DNA from: Streptomyces syringium
Lineage (GTDB): Bacteria > Actinomycetota > Actinomycetes > Streptomycetales > Streptomycetaceae
Direction of reading: 5' to 3'
Assembly: GCF_017876625.1 (NCBI RefSeq)
Contig: NZ_JAGIOH010000001.1
Location: forward strand, 3,162,001 to 3,226,000
Length of the DNA: 64,000 nt
The notes under the pieces were generated by a model, which saw only the letters and a program-made list of their open reading frames with translations, made no database searches and was not told the DNA's origin. A program made the translations under genes and the position numbers. Of the stretch, positions 7,285 to 18,840 are shown in pieces (within the stretch, counting starts at the first letter, position 1; every line of letters begins with the position of its first letter).

Positions 7285-9159
7285 TCAGCTGCCGCCGAAG
7301 ATGAGCGTCAAGTACTCCTTGTCCGTGCGGTACTTGCTCGGCTTGTCGGCGAAACCGTCACCCAGGTAGAGCCGGCCCTGGGCGTACAGCGCCTGCTGGT
7401 AGGAGGGCGAGAGCGAGCGCTCGGCCACGGCCGAGGAGGCCGGGTTCTTCAGCAGGACGTCCTTCTTGAACGTCTTCGGGTCGATGCGCACGACCGCGCC
7501 GCCGTCCCGGTAGGTGGGCGACTGGTAGCCGATGACGTAGCCGTCCTTGTCCACCGACAGCGGCAGCAGCTCGGAGTTCGGGATGCCCTCGGTCTTGCCC
7601 TTGGACTGGCCGGTGGCCAGGTCGAAGGCCACGATCTCGTTCAGCCGGCCCGGGTTCTGGGTGTTGCCGCTCTGGTGCTCCTCGGACGGCATGTAGACGG
7701 CGTCCTTGCCGACGGCGACCTTGGTGCAGCCCTCGACGTCGGTCGAGGGGCACTTGATCTGGAACTTGCCGTTGCCCGTGGAGATCTTGGACCGCATCCT
7801 GCCGTCCTTGGCGCTGTCGTCGATCGCCATGAGGTCCGAGGCGCCGCTGCCCGTGGAGCCGCCCGCGTCGAGCCCGATGACCAGCGGGTTGGTGGACACC
7901 ACGTGGACGTAGGAGATGCCCTCGGGAACCTTGTACTCGGACGTGATGGCGCCCGTCTTCGGGTTGAGGGTCTGGACCTTCATCTGCGGGCGCTTGTAGT
8001 CGCCGCAGCGGCGCACCGCGACGAGCTTGTCGCCACCACCGGCGTAGCCGTCGTCCTTGCAGTCCTCGCCCGCCTTGGGCTTCCACAGGGACTTGCCGCC
8101 GTCGAGCGACCAGGCGGCGCCGCCGCTGGTGCCGCCCGCGGCGACGGTGCCGCCGCCGACGGTGACCTCCTCGAAGCGGACGTCCTGGTCGGCGACCTTG
8201 GCGGACTCCTGCCAGAGCTTCTTGCCGTTGTTCAGGTCGAGGGCGACGACCTGGGTGCAACTGCCGCCGTACTTCTTCTCGGCGCTGGGCTTGGCGTCCT
8301 TGACGAGGACCGCGGTCTTGCCGTCGGCCGTGACGTGCTGGGAGGACCAGCAGATCTCGCCGTCGAGCGGGATCTCCCACTTCTGGCCGCCGGACAGGCC
8401 GTAGCCGACGATCTTGTAGACGTCGGCCTTGGCGAAGACCTTGTCGGTGGCCCACATGCCCTTGACGGTGACAAGGTCGTCGACCTTGGGCTGGTCGACG
8501 CTGAAGAGCAGCTTGCCGTCGATGGTCTGCGGCGCCTTGCCGCCGCCACCACCGCCGCCGCCCTGCTCGCCGGTCCCGCCCTGGCTCTTGCCGGTCTCGC
8601 TCTTGGCCTCTTCGTCCTTGCCGTCACCCTTGGTGAGGAACCAGACGCCGCCACCGGCGACGAGGACCAGCGCCGCCACGGCGGCGACGATGACCGCCAT
8701 GCGCTTCTTGGAGCCGCCGCCGGAGGGGCCGCCGCCCGGGGCGCCGGGGTACTGGGCCGGCGGCGGGTAGGCGCCGAACTGCGGCTGCGTGGCGTACGGC
8801 TGCGGCGGCGCGCCGAACGGCGGCGGCTGGGCGGCGCCGAACGCCTGGGTGGGGAAGTCCTGCGGGCCCTGCGCGCCCGGTCCCGCGGGGCCGGGGTAGC
8901 CGTAGCCACCGCCCGGCGGGGGCGGCGGCGGACCCTGGGGGGCGCCCGGCGGCGGAGGCGGCGGGCCCTGGGGGGCGGCCGGGGGTGCGGGCGGGGGCTG
9001 CGGCGCGCCCGGGGGCGGGGGCGGCGTCTGGGGGTAGCCGTACGCGGGCTGACCCGGCCGGCTCTGCGGCGGCTGAGGGGGGAAGCCGCCGGGGGCGCCC
9101 CCGAAGCCGGGCGGCGGGCCCTGTGGCGGCTGGTTGGGCGGCTGCGGCGGCTGTGACAT
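7285..9159 (-). CDS. Membrane-anchored PQQ-like beta-propeller protein
   Basis: 624 residues in three parts. Residues 1-150 are a low-complexity Pro/Gly/Gln cytoplasmic tail rich in PPPP and PPGAPQGPP. One membrane helix follows at about 154-175 (MAVIVAAVAALVLVAGGG). A Gly/Lys-rich linker then leads to an extracellular domain of repeated beta-strand units (W/VALDLNNGKKLW, AWSLDGGKSLWKP, VQTLNPKTGAI, VAFDLATGQSKGK) typical of PQQ/BamB-like propellers. This architecture recurs in Streptomyces surface proteins of unknown function, and I infer a scaffold or binding role. The ATG at 9159 follows GAGGAAAGCTG. It is a single-gene unit with its own hairpin downstream. Confidence 0.82.
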   Translation of the reverse strand: MSQPPQPPNQPPQGPPPGFGGAPGGFPPQPPQSRPGQPAYGYPQTPPPPPGAPQPPPAPPAAPQGPPPPPPGAPQGPPPPPPGGGYGYPGPAGPGAQGPQDFPTQAFGAAQPPPFGAPPQPYATQPQFGAYPPPAQYPGAPGGGPSGGGSKKRMAVIVAAVAALVLVAGGGVWFLTKGDGKDEEAKSETGKSQGGTGEQGGGGGGGGKAPQTIDGKLLFSVDQPKVDDLVTVKGMWATDKVFAKADVYKIVGYGLSGGQKWEIPLDGEICWSSQHVTADGKTAVLVKDAKPSAEKKYGGSCTQVVALDLNNGKKLWQESAKVADQDVRFEEVTVGGGTVAAGGTSGGAAWSLDGGKSLWKPKAGEDCKDDGYAGGGDKLVAVRRCGDYKRPQMKVQTLNPKTGAITSEYKVPEGISYVHVVSTNPLVIGLDAGGSTGSGASDLMAIDDSAKDGRMRSKISTGNGKFQIKCPSTDVEGCTKVAVGKDAVYMPSEEHQSGNTQNPGRLNEIVAFDLATGQSKGKTEGIPNSELLPLSVDKDGYVIGYQSPTYRDGGAVVRIDPKTFKKDVLLKNPASSAVAERSLSPSYQQALYAQGRLYLGDGFADKPSKYRTDKEYLTLIFGGS

Positions 9160-9375
9160 CAGCTTTCCTCTTTACGTGGGCGCCTGACCCGACCGGTCTC
9201 CCCCGCGATCCCGGTGTCCGAAAATCACCGGGAAGGAGCGAATCAGGTAGAAATCCCACAGGTCAACGGCAGGCGAGCGGGTGTTCTTTGTATCACCCGG
9301 CGCGGACCGCACACGGGCCGATTCCAGCGGGATCCACCAGCTGAGACCGGCCCGTGACGAGACTGTTGCCGCCTT

Positions 9376-9396
9376 ACGGCGCGACTGTTGCGCCGT
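9376..9396 (-). terminator. Hairpin terminator after the ABC-F gene
   Basis: ACGGCGC-GACTGTT-GCGCCGT, a 7-bp perfect stem, 17 bases past the stop at 9414. Confidence 0.55.
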
Positions 9397-9413
9397 GAGG
9401 CGCGCCCCGGCCG

Positions 9414-11225
<1,812 letters not shown>

Positions 11226-11336
11226 TCCACTCCTTGCTCCAGGGGACTCCTCTCCAGGATCCCACGCCCGGCCGCGGCCCCGGACGCGGACTCCGGCGGC
11301 CTCCACCGGGCGGGCCCGCAGGGCCGCCCACGTGGG

Positions 11337-12701
11337 TCATCGCGGGCGGCGGGGCGCCGCCGCCTCCACCAGGAGCCAGCCGACGGCGGCCATGACGACG
11401 GCGGCGGGGGCGGTGACGCGCACGGCGACGAGCATGGCCGTGTGACCTTCCAGGAGCCCGCCGAAGCCGACCATGGACAGCCCGAGGACGCCGAAGAGGG
11501 CGAAGGTGACGCCGAGGGCGGCGACGGGCCCGGAGACCCGGCGGGCGGGACGGGCGGTAGCGGGCCGGGCGGTCGGGGACTTGGCGGCGGGCTGTTCGAC
11601 CGTACGGAATACGGCCACCAGCACCGCCGTGACGACGGCGGCGGCCGCGATCCGGAGCGGGGCCTGCGCCCACCAGGCGGCGCTCGCCGGGGCGGGCAGC
11701 GGCACATCGAGGGCGAGCAGCGCCCCGTACACCCCGAGCATCGCGGTGAGATGCCACAGGAACGCGGTCATCGCGACACCGTTCGCGGCGATCACCGCGC
11801 GCCACACGCGCGGCCGGGTCACGAGCCGCGTGCCGGGACCGCGCAGCAGCTCGACGGCGCCGACCAGCCACATGCCGTGGCAGAGCAGGGCGGCGGTGGG
11901 CGGCGACATGTTGCTGATCTTCTCGCCGGGCATGCCGACCATGGACAGCGGATACGGGCCGAACACCACGAGCGCGGCGGCCGAGGCGAGGCCGGCGACG
12001 GCCAGCGCGGCCGGAACGGCGGGGGCGCCCAGTCGGCCGTCGGCCCGGAGGAACCCGAGCTGGTGGACGGCGAGCCAGACGAAGGCGAAGTTCAGGAACT
12101 CCACGAACGGGACGCCGGCGGCGAAGCGCAGCACGTCGACACCGGCCGCGGCGGCGACGAGGGCGGCGAACGCGCCCCAGCCGTACCGCTCGTGGAGCCG
12201 CAGCAGCGGCGGGGTGAACGCGACCATCGCCAGATAGATGCCGATGAACCACAGCGGCTGGGCGACGAGCCGGGCCGCGACGTCGGTGAGCGGCCCGTCG
12301 CCGCCGAGGAGTTGTGCGGCGAGGGCGCCCGCGCCCCACACCGCTATGAAGACCATGGTGGGCCGGAGCAGGCGCTGCAACCGGGCCCGCAGGAAGGCGG
12401 CGTAGGCGGGGCCGTCGGCCTTGCGGGCGAGGGACCGGTAGGAGAGGGCGTGCGAGAAGCCGCCGACGAAGAAGAACACCGGCATGATCTGGAGCACCCA
12501 GGTCAGCAGTTGCAGCCCCGGTTCCACGGCGAGCAGGTTGCCGACCTTCGCGCTGCCGTCGGCGTCGACGGTCACCGCTGCCATCAGCCAGTGGCCGAGG
12601 ACGACGGTGCCGAGGGAGGCGACGCGGAGCAGGTCGATGTAGCGGTCGCGCGTCGTGGGTGTCGCGGCGGCGAGGTCGCGTACGCGGGTGTTCGAGGGCA
12701 T
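11337..12701 (-). CDS. Membrane acyltransferase, acyltransferase-3 family
   Basis: 454 residues with about ten hydrophobic helices. The N-terminal motif RDRYIDLLRVASLGTVVLGHW contains the R/H pair typical of acyltransferase-3 (OafA/WecH-type) proteins. A second motif, MPVFFFVGGFSHALSYRS, is characteristic of the family. Such proteins O-acylate sugars, cell-wall polymers or secondary metabolites at the membrane; the substrate is not evident. It lies in the same direction as ispE, separated by a perfect hairpin at 12783-12799. The ATG at 12701 is the first plausible start. Confidence 0.8.
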   Translation of the reverse strand: MPSNTRVRDLAAATPTTRDRYIDLLRVASLGTVVLGHWLMAAVTVDADGSAKVGNLLAVEPGLQLLTWVLQIMPVFFFVGGFSHALSYRSLARKADGPAYAAFLRARLQRLLRPTMVFIAVWGAGALAAQLLGGDGPLTDVAARLVAQPLWFIGIYLAMVAFTPPLLRLHERYGWGAFAALVAAAAGVDVLRFAAGVPFVEFLNFAFVWLAVHQLGFLRADGRLGAPAVPAALAVAGLASAAALVVFGPYPLSMVGMPGEKISNMSPPTAALLCHGMWLVGAVELLRGPGTRLVTRPRVWRAVIAANGVAMTAFLWHLTAMLGVYGALLALDVPLPAPASAAWWAQAPLRIAAAAVVTAVLVAVFRTVEQPAAKSPTARPATARPARRVSGPVAALGVTFALFGVLGLSMVGFGGLLEGHTAMLVAVRVTAPAAVVMAAVGWLLVEAAAPRRPR

Positions 12702-12782
12702 GGGCGCACGATGGCGTACGACGGTGGGCGGACACCAGGGCGGTGGTACTCATTTCGGGCTGAGTACCGGGGCGCCGCCGCG

Positions 12783-12799
12783 GACCCCGGTCCGGGGTC
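12783..12799 (-). terminator. GC palindrome after ispE
   Basis: GACCCCGG-T-CCGGGGTC, an 8-bp perfect arm pair 18 bases downstream of the ispE stop. A fragment of the dispersed repeat core (GCCGGACGGGCT) follows directly at about 12800-12812. Confidence 0.5.
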
Positions 12800-12816
12800 G
12801 CCGGACGGGCTGGAAT

Positions 12817-13743
12817 TCAGCCCCGCAGGACCGTCGCGCCCGCCGCCGGACCCGATGTCACGCGCACCGCGCGACACGTGCCGGAGGCGCGCAGCGCGTC
12901 CGCGACCTTCGTGGCCTCCGTCTCGTCGGTCACCAGGAAGGCCGTCGTCGGTCCGGAGCCGGAGACCATCGCGGCCAGTGCGCCCGCCTCGGTGCCGGCG
13001 GCCAGCGTCGCGGACAGCGACGGCCGCAGCGAGACGGCGGCGGCCTGGAGGTCGTTCGACACGGCGGCCGCCAGTGCGGCCGCGTCCCCGGTCCGCAGGG
13101 CGTCCAGCAGGGCCGCCGACGCTTCCGGATCGGGGATGTCCGCGATGCCCGCGCCCGTGCCGGAGGCCTCGCGCAGCCGGTCGCACTCGGCGTAGACGGC
13201 CGGGGTGGACAGCCCCCCGTCCGCGACGGCGAAGACCCAGTGGAAGGTGCCCCCGACCTCGAGGGCGGTGAGCAGCTCGCCCCTGCCGCGCCCGAGGGCG
13301 GCCCCGCCGACGAGGCTGAAGGGCACGTCGCTGCCCAGCTCCGCGCAGATCTCCAGCAGTTCCTCGCGGGAGGCGCCGGTGCCCCACAGGGCGTCGCAGG
13401 CGAGCAGCGCGCCCGCGCCGTCCGCGCTGCCGCCGGCCATGCCGCCGGCCACCGGGATGTCCTTGTCGATGTGGAGGTGGACGCGGCTGTCGCGTCCGTG
13501 CCGCTCGGCCAGGGCGAGGGCGGCGCGGGCGGCGAGGTTGGTGCGGTCCAGCGGCACCTGGCCGGCGTCGGGGCCGGTGCAGGTGACGCGCAGTTCGTCG
13601 GCGGGGGCCACCGTGATCTCGTCGTACAGGCCGACGGCCAGGAAGACGTTGGCCAGGTCGTGGAAGCCGTCGGGGCGCAGCCCGCCGACCGCGAGCTGGA
13701 CGTTGACCTTGGCGGGTACGCGGACGGTGACGGACGCGGTCAC
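12817..13743 (-). CDS. ispE: 4-diphosphocytidyl-2-C-methyl-D-erythritol kinase
   Basis: A 308-residue GHMP kinase of the MEP isoprenoid pathway that phosphorylates the 2-hydroxyl of CDP-methylerythritol. The N-terminal VRVPAKVNVQLAVGGLRPDG contains the catalytic Lys (AKVN) and substrate loop. The ATP loop is IPVAGGMAGGSADGAGALLA. The C-terminal MVSGSGPTTAFLV is the third GHMP motif. GTG start at 13743 with GAGGAGCC upstream. It lies 72 bases downstream of ksgA, the conserved actinobacterial ksgA-ispE order, so cotranscription is likely. Confidence 0.95.
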   Translation of the reverse strand: MTASVTVRVPAKVNVQLAVGGLRPDGFHDLANVFLAVGLYDEITVAPADELRVTCTGPDAGQVPLDRTNLAARAALALAERHGRDSRVHLHIDKDIPVAGGMAGGSADGAGALLACDALWGTGASREELLEICAELGSDVPFSLVGGAALGRGRGELLTALEVGGTFHWVFAVADGGLSTPAVYAECDRLREASGTGAGIADIPDPEASAALLDALRTGDAAALAAAVSNDLQAAAVSLRPSLSATLAAGTEAGALAAMVSGSGPTTAFLVTDETEATKVADALRASGTCRAVRVTSGPAAGATVLRG

Positions 13744-13815
13744 GGGGTGCGGGCTCCTCGGCTCGTACGGGTGGCGGCTTGCGGCGGCTTGTCTGTGGGG
13801 GGGGTGGCGCCGTCG

Positions 13816-14688
13816 CTACTGCTTGTGCTCCGCGATGGCCACGAACTCCTCCACCGTCAGCGACTCGCCGCGCGCCTGCGGGGAGATCCCGGCGGCGAGC
13901 AGCGCGGCTTCGGCGGCGGGGGCGGAGCCCGCCCAGCCGGCGAGGGCGGCGCGCAGGGTCTTGCGGCGCTGGGCGAAGGCCGCGTCGACGACGGCGAAGA
14001 CCTCTTCGCGCGTGGCCGACGTCTCGATGGGCTTCGAGCGGCGGACGAGGGAGACGAGGCCGGAGTCGACGTTCGGGGCGGGCCAGAAGACGTTGCGGCC
14101 GATGGCGCCGGCGCGCTTGACCTCGGCGTACCAGTTGGCCTTGACCGAGGGCACGCCGTAGACCTTGTTGCCGGGCCGGGCGGCGAGCCGGTCGGCGACC
14201 TCGGACTGGACCATCACCAGCGTGCGCTCGATGCTGGGGAACCGCTCCAGCATGTGCAGCAGGACCGGCACGGCGACGTTGTACGGCAGGTTGGCGACGA
14301 GCGCGGTGGGCGGGGGGCCCGGGAGCTCGGTGACGCGCATGGCGTCGCTGTGCACGAGCTCGAAGCGGTCGGCGCGGGCGGGCATGCGCGCGGCGATGGT
14401 GGCGGGGAGGGCGGCGGCGAGCACGTCGTCGATCTCCACGGCCGTGACCCGGTCGGCGGCCTCCAGCAGGGCCAGGGTCAGTGACCCGAGCCCGGGTCCG
14501 ACCTCGACGACGACGTCGTCGGGCCGCACCTCGGCGGTCCGTACGATGCGCCGGACCGTGTTGGCGTCGATCACGAAGTTCTGGCCGCGCTGCTTGGTGG
14601 GGCGTACCCCCAAGGCTGCGGCCAGCTCGCGGATGTCGGCGGGGCCGAGCAGGGCGCCGGACTCGTCTGTGCTGGGGCTGGAACTCAC
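13816..14688 (-). CDS. rsmA: 16S rRNA dimethyladenosine transferase (RsmA/KsgA)
   Basis: A 290-residue SAM-dependent enzyme that dimethylates two adjacent adenosines in helix 45 of 16S rRNA (A1518 and A1519 in E. coli numbering), a late small-subunit check. The family start [18 protein letters not shown] is present. Motif I is [12 protein letters not shown], and the catalytic NLPY motif occurs in [19 protein letters not shown]. The GTG start at 14688 overlaps the rpfB stop (GTGA), so it is translationally coupled to the resuscitation factor. Also known as ksgA. Confidence 0.96.
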   Translation of the reverse strand: MSSSPSTDESGALLGPADIRELAAALGVRPTKQRGQNFVIDANTVRRIVRTAEVRPDDVVVEVGPGLGSLTLALLEAADRVTAVEIDDVLAAALPATIAARMPARADRFELVHSDAMRVTELPGPPPTALVANLPYNVAVPVLLHMLERFPSIERTLVMVQSEVADRLAARPGNKVYGVPSVKANWYAEVKRAGAIGRNVFWPAPNVDSGLVSLVRRSKPIETSATREEVFAVVDAAFAQRRKTLRAALAGWAGSAPAAEAALLAAGISPQARGESLTVEEFVAIAEHKQ

Positions 14689-16259
14689 CCGTGAAGTTTA
14701 CGGCCGCAATGTGGCCACGGGCTCGCGCCCCGGCTCACGTACAGCTTCTTGGCCCGGTAGGTCTGCTCGGAGGCGGGAGCGTCCTGCGGCCGGCCGCGGC
14801 CGCCGAGCCCCTGCCAGGTGCGGACGTCGAACTGGTAGAGGCCCCCGTAGGTGCCCGAGGGGTCGACCGCGTTGGGCCGTCCGCCGGCCTCGCACTGCGC
14901 GAGTCCGGCCCAGTTCAGGCCGTCCGCGCCCTGCACGGTGGCGGGGACGGCCTTGGTGCCGACCTTCACGATCTCGGTGCGGGGCTCCCGGACGATCTCC
15001 GAGCGGATCCGCTTCGGCTTCTGCCGGACGCCGTTGACGGTCCGCAGGGCGTAGGTGACGCGCTCGACGCCCTTCTCGCCGCGCTGTGCGACGACCTCGG
15101 TGCCCTTTTGGAGGGTGGGGTCCTTGCGGCGTTCGGTTTTGAAGTCGATGGGCAGGTCGCGGACCTCCTGGCTGCCGGTGATGCGCATGACGGAGATCGT
15201 CTGGCCCTCGCGGGGGAAGCTGTCGGGGTCGACGGAGGTGGTGTCCTGGCCGCGCAGGGTGATGCCCGCCTGCTCGATGGCCTCGTGGACGGTGGCCGCG
15301 TTGGTGCGGATGGTGCGCTCGCGCCCGTCGGCCATGAAGGTGACGGTCCGCTCGGTGCGTACATCGAGGTCGAGGCCCTGGCGGGAGATGGCGGCGGAGC
15401 GGGAGGCGGACAGATAGGCGCCCTCGGCGCGCACGCCGAGCTGGCGCAGGGCGCCGTCGACGGTCCGGGCGGTGGTCCACACCTGGCGGTGCTCGCCGTC
15501 GAGGGTGAGGGCGAGGCGCCGGCCGTACCGGACGACGACCTCGTCGCCCGCGGCGAGGTCGTGGTGCGGGCCGGGGGCGACGATGTCGTGCTCGCCGACG
15601 CTCATGTGCTCGTCGGCGAGGAGTTCCTCGACGTCGTCGGCGAAGGTGTGCAGGGTGCGGGGGGTGCCGTCGACGCTGAGCTTGACGGTCTTGTCGCTGG
15701 CGATGAAGGAGGACGTGCCGCCGGCGAGGAAGGCCACGACGAGGGCCTGGGGGACGAGGCGGCGCAGCCGGTCGGGGCGGTCGCCGGATCTCTTGCGCCG
15801 CCCGGGGTTGGGGCGGGGCGCGGGGTCCTCGGGCGGGAGCGGAGGCCCGAAGGCGCCGGGGGACTCGTGGGGAGCGGTGGGCGGCGCCGGGTCGTAGAGG
15901 GCCTGGGGGGCGTCCGGGGCGGCCGGGCTCGCGCCGTCGTCCGGGGAGGCGGACTGCCGGGGCAGATACGGCTCGTAGGACTCGTACGCGCTGTAGGGGT
16001 CACCGGAGCCGTAGGGCGGGGCCCCGTAGGGCTCGGAGGGGTAGGGCCCGGACGCGTAGGGCCGGTGCGGGGGCCCGTAGGACTCGGGTTCGCGGGGCTC
16101 GGGGCAGTAGGTCCCGTACGGCTCGTACGGGACCTGCGGTTCGTACGCTGTCTGCGGCTCGTACGGGGTCTGCGGCTCGTAAGGCGCGTACCGCTCGTAC
16201 GTCGGCGTTTCGGCCGCCCCGCGGTGTGCAGCGCGGGGGCTGCCCTGTGCATGACTCAC
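14685..16259 (-). CDS. rpfB: Resuscitation-promoting factor RpfB-like muralytic enzyme
   Basis: 524 residues. Residues 21-100 are an unusual Tyr/Pro/Glu-rich cytoplasmic tail built on PYEPQ repeats. A single membrane helix lies near 169-187. Three ubiquitin-like DUF348 repeats follow ([19 protein letters not shown] and relatives), then a G5 domain. The C-terminal Rpf lysozyme-like domain ([20 protein letters not shown], then [16 protein letters not shown]) keeps the catalytic Glu in QCEAGG. It should cleave peptidoglycan during spore germination and growth. GTG start at 16259 with GTGGAGTGTC upstream. S. coelicolor has an RpfB at this position beside ksgA. Confidence 0.93.
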   Translation of the reverse strand: MSHAQGSPRAAHRGAAETPTYERYAPYEPQTPYEPQTAYEPQVPYEPYGTYCPEPREPESYGPPHRPYASGPYPSEPYGAPPYGSGDPYSAYESYEPYLPRQSASPDDGASPAAPDAPQALYDPAPPTAPHESPGAFGPPLPPEDPAPRPNPGRRKRSGDRPDRLRRLVPQALVVAFLAGGTSSFIASDKTVKLSVDGTPRTLHTFADDVEELLADEHMSVGEHDIVAPGPHHDLAAGDEVVVRYGRRLALTLDGEHRQVWTTARTVDGALRQLGVRAEGAYLSASRSAAISRQGLDLDVRTERTVTFMADGRERTIRTNAATVHEAIEQAGITLRGQDTTSVDPDSFPREGQTISVMRITGSQEVRDLPIDFKTERRKDPTLQKGTEVVAQRGEKGVERVTYALRTVNGVRQKPKRIRSEIVREPRTEIVKVGTKAVPATVQGADGLNWAGLAQCEAGGRPNAVDPSGTYGGLYQFDVRTWQGLGGRGRPQDAPASEQTYRAKKLYVSRGASPWPHCGRKLHG

Positions 16260-16292
16260 GACACTCCACTGGGTCCGAGCTATCGGGCCGGG

Positions 16293-16322
16293 ACTGTAGC
16301 GGAGTGTCCCTCACTCTCCAAA
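16293..16322 (-). promoter_or_regulatory. Candidate promoter for rpfB
   Basis: On the minus strand, TTTGGA (complement of 16317-16322) and TACAGT (complement of 16293-16298) are separated by 18 bases, 34 bases from the GTG start. An AGTG/CACT dyad sits inside the spacer. Confidence 0.5.
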
Positions 16323-16355
16323 GTCGTATAGTCACACTGTGTCGTGCCCTGAGAG

Positions 16356-17279
16356 TTAATAGCCGAAGACGCGTGCGGTATTCGCGGCGACCGCCGTGGC
16401 CAGAGCGTCCTCGTGGACCCCCTTGATTTCGGCCATCGCGCGCAAGGTGACCGGAATGAGGTAAGGCGCGTTGGGCCGTCCGCGATACGGCACGGGGGTC
16501 AGGAAGGGCGCGTCCGTCTCGACGAGGACCAGGTCGGACGGGGCGACGGTGAGGGCGTCGCGCAGCGGCTGGGCGTTCTTGAAGGTGATGTTGCCCGCGA
16601 AGGACATGTAGTAGCCCGCGGCGGCGCAGATCTTGGCCATCTCGGCGTCGCCGGAGTAGCAGTGGAAGACGACCCGGTCGGGCGCGCCCTCCTCCTCCAG
16701 GATCCGCAGCACGTCGTCGTGTGCCTCGCGGTCGTGGATGACCAGGGCCTTTCCGTGCCGCTTGGCGATGTCGATGTGGCGCCGGAAGGACCGCTCCTGG
16801 GCGGCCATGCCCTCGGGGCCGGTGCGGAAGTAGTCGAGACCGGTCTCGCCGACGCCGCGGACGTGCGGCAGCGCGGCCAGTGCGTCGATCTCGGCGAGGG
16901 CCGCATCCAGGGCGGCGTCGCCGCCGGGCTCGCGCTCGCCCTGCCGGGACCAGCCGTCGGGGTCACCGAGGACGATGCGGGGGGCTTCGTTGGGGTGCAG
17001 GGCCACGGTGGCCCAGACGGCGTCGTGCGCGGCGGCGGTCTCGGCCGCCCAGCGGGAGCCGGCCAGGTCGCACCCCACCTGGATCACCGTGGTCACGCCG
17101 ACGGACGCGGCCTTGGCCAAGGCCTCATCGACGGAGGACCCCTTCTGCATGTCGAGGTGGGTGTGCGAGTCGGCGACCGGCACGTTCAGGGGCGCCGGGA
17201 GGGGCGGGGGAACGTCCTTGTCGTCGTTCTTCTTCCGCTCGCCGCCGGTGGTGCCGCTGTTCGATGCTGTTGCCGCCAT
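16356..17279 (-). CDS. tatD: TatD-family metal-dependent hydrolase
   Basis: A 307-residue TIM-barrel amidohydrolase. Metal ligands are visible as DSHTHLD near residues 37-43, ALHPNEAP, GVGETGLDYF, LVIHDREAH, FHCYSGD and LVETDAPFL, the full TatD set. TatD enzymes are 3'-5' exonucleases/DNases in E. coli; the actinobacterial role is untested. The first ~30 residues are a charged, Pro-rich extension not in short TatDs. It lies 32 bases downstream of the zinc-ribbon gene and 96 bases before rpfB. Confidence 0.92.
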   Translation of the reverse strand: MAATASNSGTTGGERKKNDDKDVPPPLPAPLNVPVADSHTHLDMQKGSSVDEALAKAASVGVTTVIQVGCDLAGSRWAAETAAAHDAVWATVALHPNEAPRIVLGDPDGWSRQGEREPGGDAALDAALAEIDALAALPHVRGVGETGLDYFRTGPEGMAAQERSFRRHIDIAKRHGKALVIHDREAHDDVLRILEEEGAPDRVVFHCYSGDAEMAKICAAAGYYMSFAGNITFKNAQPLRDALTVAPSDLVLVETDAPFLTPVPYRGRPNAPYLIPVTLRAMAEIKGVHEDALATAVAANTARVFGY

Positions 17280-17311
17280 GACGCGATTCTAAGGATCGCC
17301 CTGGACAGGGC

Positions 17312-17797
17312 TCACTTCCGGTGGAAGGGCTTCAGCAGGTCCGCGAGGTGCCAGTGGCTCCGGGAGCCGTTCGCGTCGCGGTGGCGCGGCTCGGCGCCGG
17401 TGTCGCGGGTGTCCGCCCGGGCGGGGAAGGGGCCGGCGGTGGCCACCACCGAGCCGGTGGGCATGTGCAGAGCGTCGGAGACCTCGGTCACCTGGCCGGA
17501 CCGCATGATGCGCACGACGTGGCCGCCGCAGTTCGCGCAGGTCGGGCGGGTCAGCGGGGAGGGGACGCGCTCGCCGTCCGCGTAGTAGGTGACGTACGCC
17601 CGGCCCTCCGCGTCGGTGTGGTGCGCGATCTCGTACGACTGCTCCCAGCCGTGCGCGCAGCGCATGCACGCGAAGGCGTAGGACTCGTGTCCGACGTCGC
17701 CCGTTCCGGGCCCCGGTCGGGGGGTGCGCGGTTCGGTCAGCGTGCGAGGTCGGTCTATCGGCTGAACACCGCTCGAGGTACCCGCGGTCTCGCTCAT
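17312..17797 (-). CDS. Small zinc-ribbon-like protein of unknown function
   Basis: 161 residues. Two CxxC pairs, FACMRCAHGWEQ and PTCANCGGHV, separated by about 40 residues, suggest a structural zinc ribbon. The region between reads SYEIAHHTDAEGRAYVTYYADGERVPSPLT, and the C-terminus is basic. The ATG at 17797 is chosen because AAGAGGAGCT lies just upstream; the longer frame to 17944 has no ribosome site. It is first of a minus-strand run with tatD. I do not recognise a named family beyond an actinobacterial hypothetical protein. Confidence 0.75.
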   Translation of the reverse strand: MSETAGTSSGVQPIDRPRTLTEPRTPRPGPGTGDVGHESYAFACMRCAHGWEQSYEIAHHTDAEGRAYVTYYADGERVPSPLTRPTCANCGGHVVRIMRSGQVTEVSDALHMPTGSVVATAGPFPARADTRDTGAEPRHRDANGSRSHWHLADLLKPFHRK

Positions 17798-17991
17798 GGC
17801 AGCTCCTCTTGTCCGCTGGACAAGTCTCTCCGGGACCGGACGTCCCGATGTCCAGGGAACGCCCGTCGCGGCGACGGCGCAGCAGTCCGGGCCTGGAATT
17901 GGGCCAAACTTGGCGGCTTCATATCCGAAGCGCCAGGCTGCCATGCCTAAGCTTTGCCTTTCACGATAACCCTATTACCTTCCGAAGCGCC

Positions 17992-18840
17992 CTATTTTGC
18001 GGCGTTTTTCGCCGCTACGACCGCGTCGAAGACCTCGCGCTTGGGCAGCCCCGCCTCGGCCGCCACGGCCGAGATGGCCTCCTTGCGGCGCTCCCCCGCC
18101 TCCTCCCTGACCCGCACCCGGCGGACCAGCTCGGCGGGGTCGAGGTCCTGCGGCCCGGGCTCGGGGGCCCCCTCGACCACGATGGTGATCTCGCCGCGGA
18201 CGCCCTCGGCGGCCCACTCGGCCAGCTCCTTCAGCGGACCGCGCTTGACCTCCTCGTACGTCTTCGTCAGCTCCCGGCAGACGGCGGCCCGGCGCTCCTC
18301 GCCGAGGACCTCCGCCATGGCGGCCAGCGTGTCGTCCAGCCGGTGCGGGGCCTCGAAGTACACCAGCGTGCGCCGCTCGTCCGCGATCTCCCGCAGCCGC
18401 CCGAGCCGCTCACCGGCCTTGCGCGGCAGGAACCCCTCGAAGCAGAAGCGGTCCACCGGCAGCCCGGACACCGCCAGCGCGGTGAGCACGGCGGACGGCC
18501 CCGGCACGGCCGTCACCTTGATGTCGTGCTCGACGGCGGCGGCGACCAGCCGGTATCCGGGGTCCGAGACGGACGGCATCCCCGCGTCGGTCACCAGCAC
18601 CACCCGCGCCCCGCCCAGCAGCGCCTCGACCAGCTCGGGCGTACGGGCGGACTCGTTGCCCTCGAAGTACGACACGACGCGGCCGGTGGTGTGCACCCCC
18701 ATGGCCTGCGTGAGCCGGCGCAGCCGCCGGGTGTCCTCGGCGGCGATCACCTCGGCGGCGAGCAGCTCGGCGGCCAGCCGTGGGGGCGCGTCGGCGACGT
18801 CACCGATGGGGGTACCTGCGAGTACGAGCGTTCCAGTCAC
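17992..18840 (-). CDS. rsmI: 16S rRNA (cytidine-1402 2'-O)-methyltransferase
   Basis: A 282-residue tetrapyrrole-methylase-fold enzyme that 2'-O-methylates C1402 in the ribosomal P site. The N-terminus TLVLAGTPIGDVADAPPRL is typical. The signature VIAAEDTRRLRRL and the SAM-binding LVTDAGMPSVSDPGYRLV and AVPGPSAVLTALAVSGLP segments are all present. GTG start at 18840. It is divergent from pmt with 208 bases between, an arrangement known in Streptomyces. Confidence 0.95.
   Translation of the reverse strand: MTGTLVLAGTPIGDVADAPPRLAAELLAAEVIAAEDTRRLRRLTQAMGVHTTGRVVSYFEGNESARTPELVEALLGGARVVLVTDAGMPSVSDPGYRLVAAAVEHDIKVTAVPGPSAVLTALAVSGLPVDRFCFEGFLPRKAGERLGRLREIADERRTLVYFEAPHRLDDTLAAMAEVLGEERRAAVCRELTKTYEEVKRGPLKELAEWAAEGVRGEITIVVEGAPEPGPQDLDPAELVRRVRVREEAGERRKEAISAVAAEAGLPKREVFDAVVAAKNAAK

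Noticed and set aside
7279..9156. 625-codon plus-strand frame over the beta-propeller gene
   Set aside because: Exact antisense of a gene with clear domains, ribosome site and terminator.
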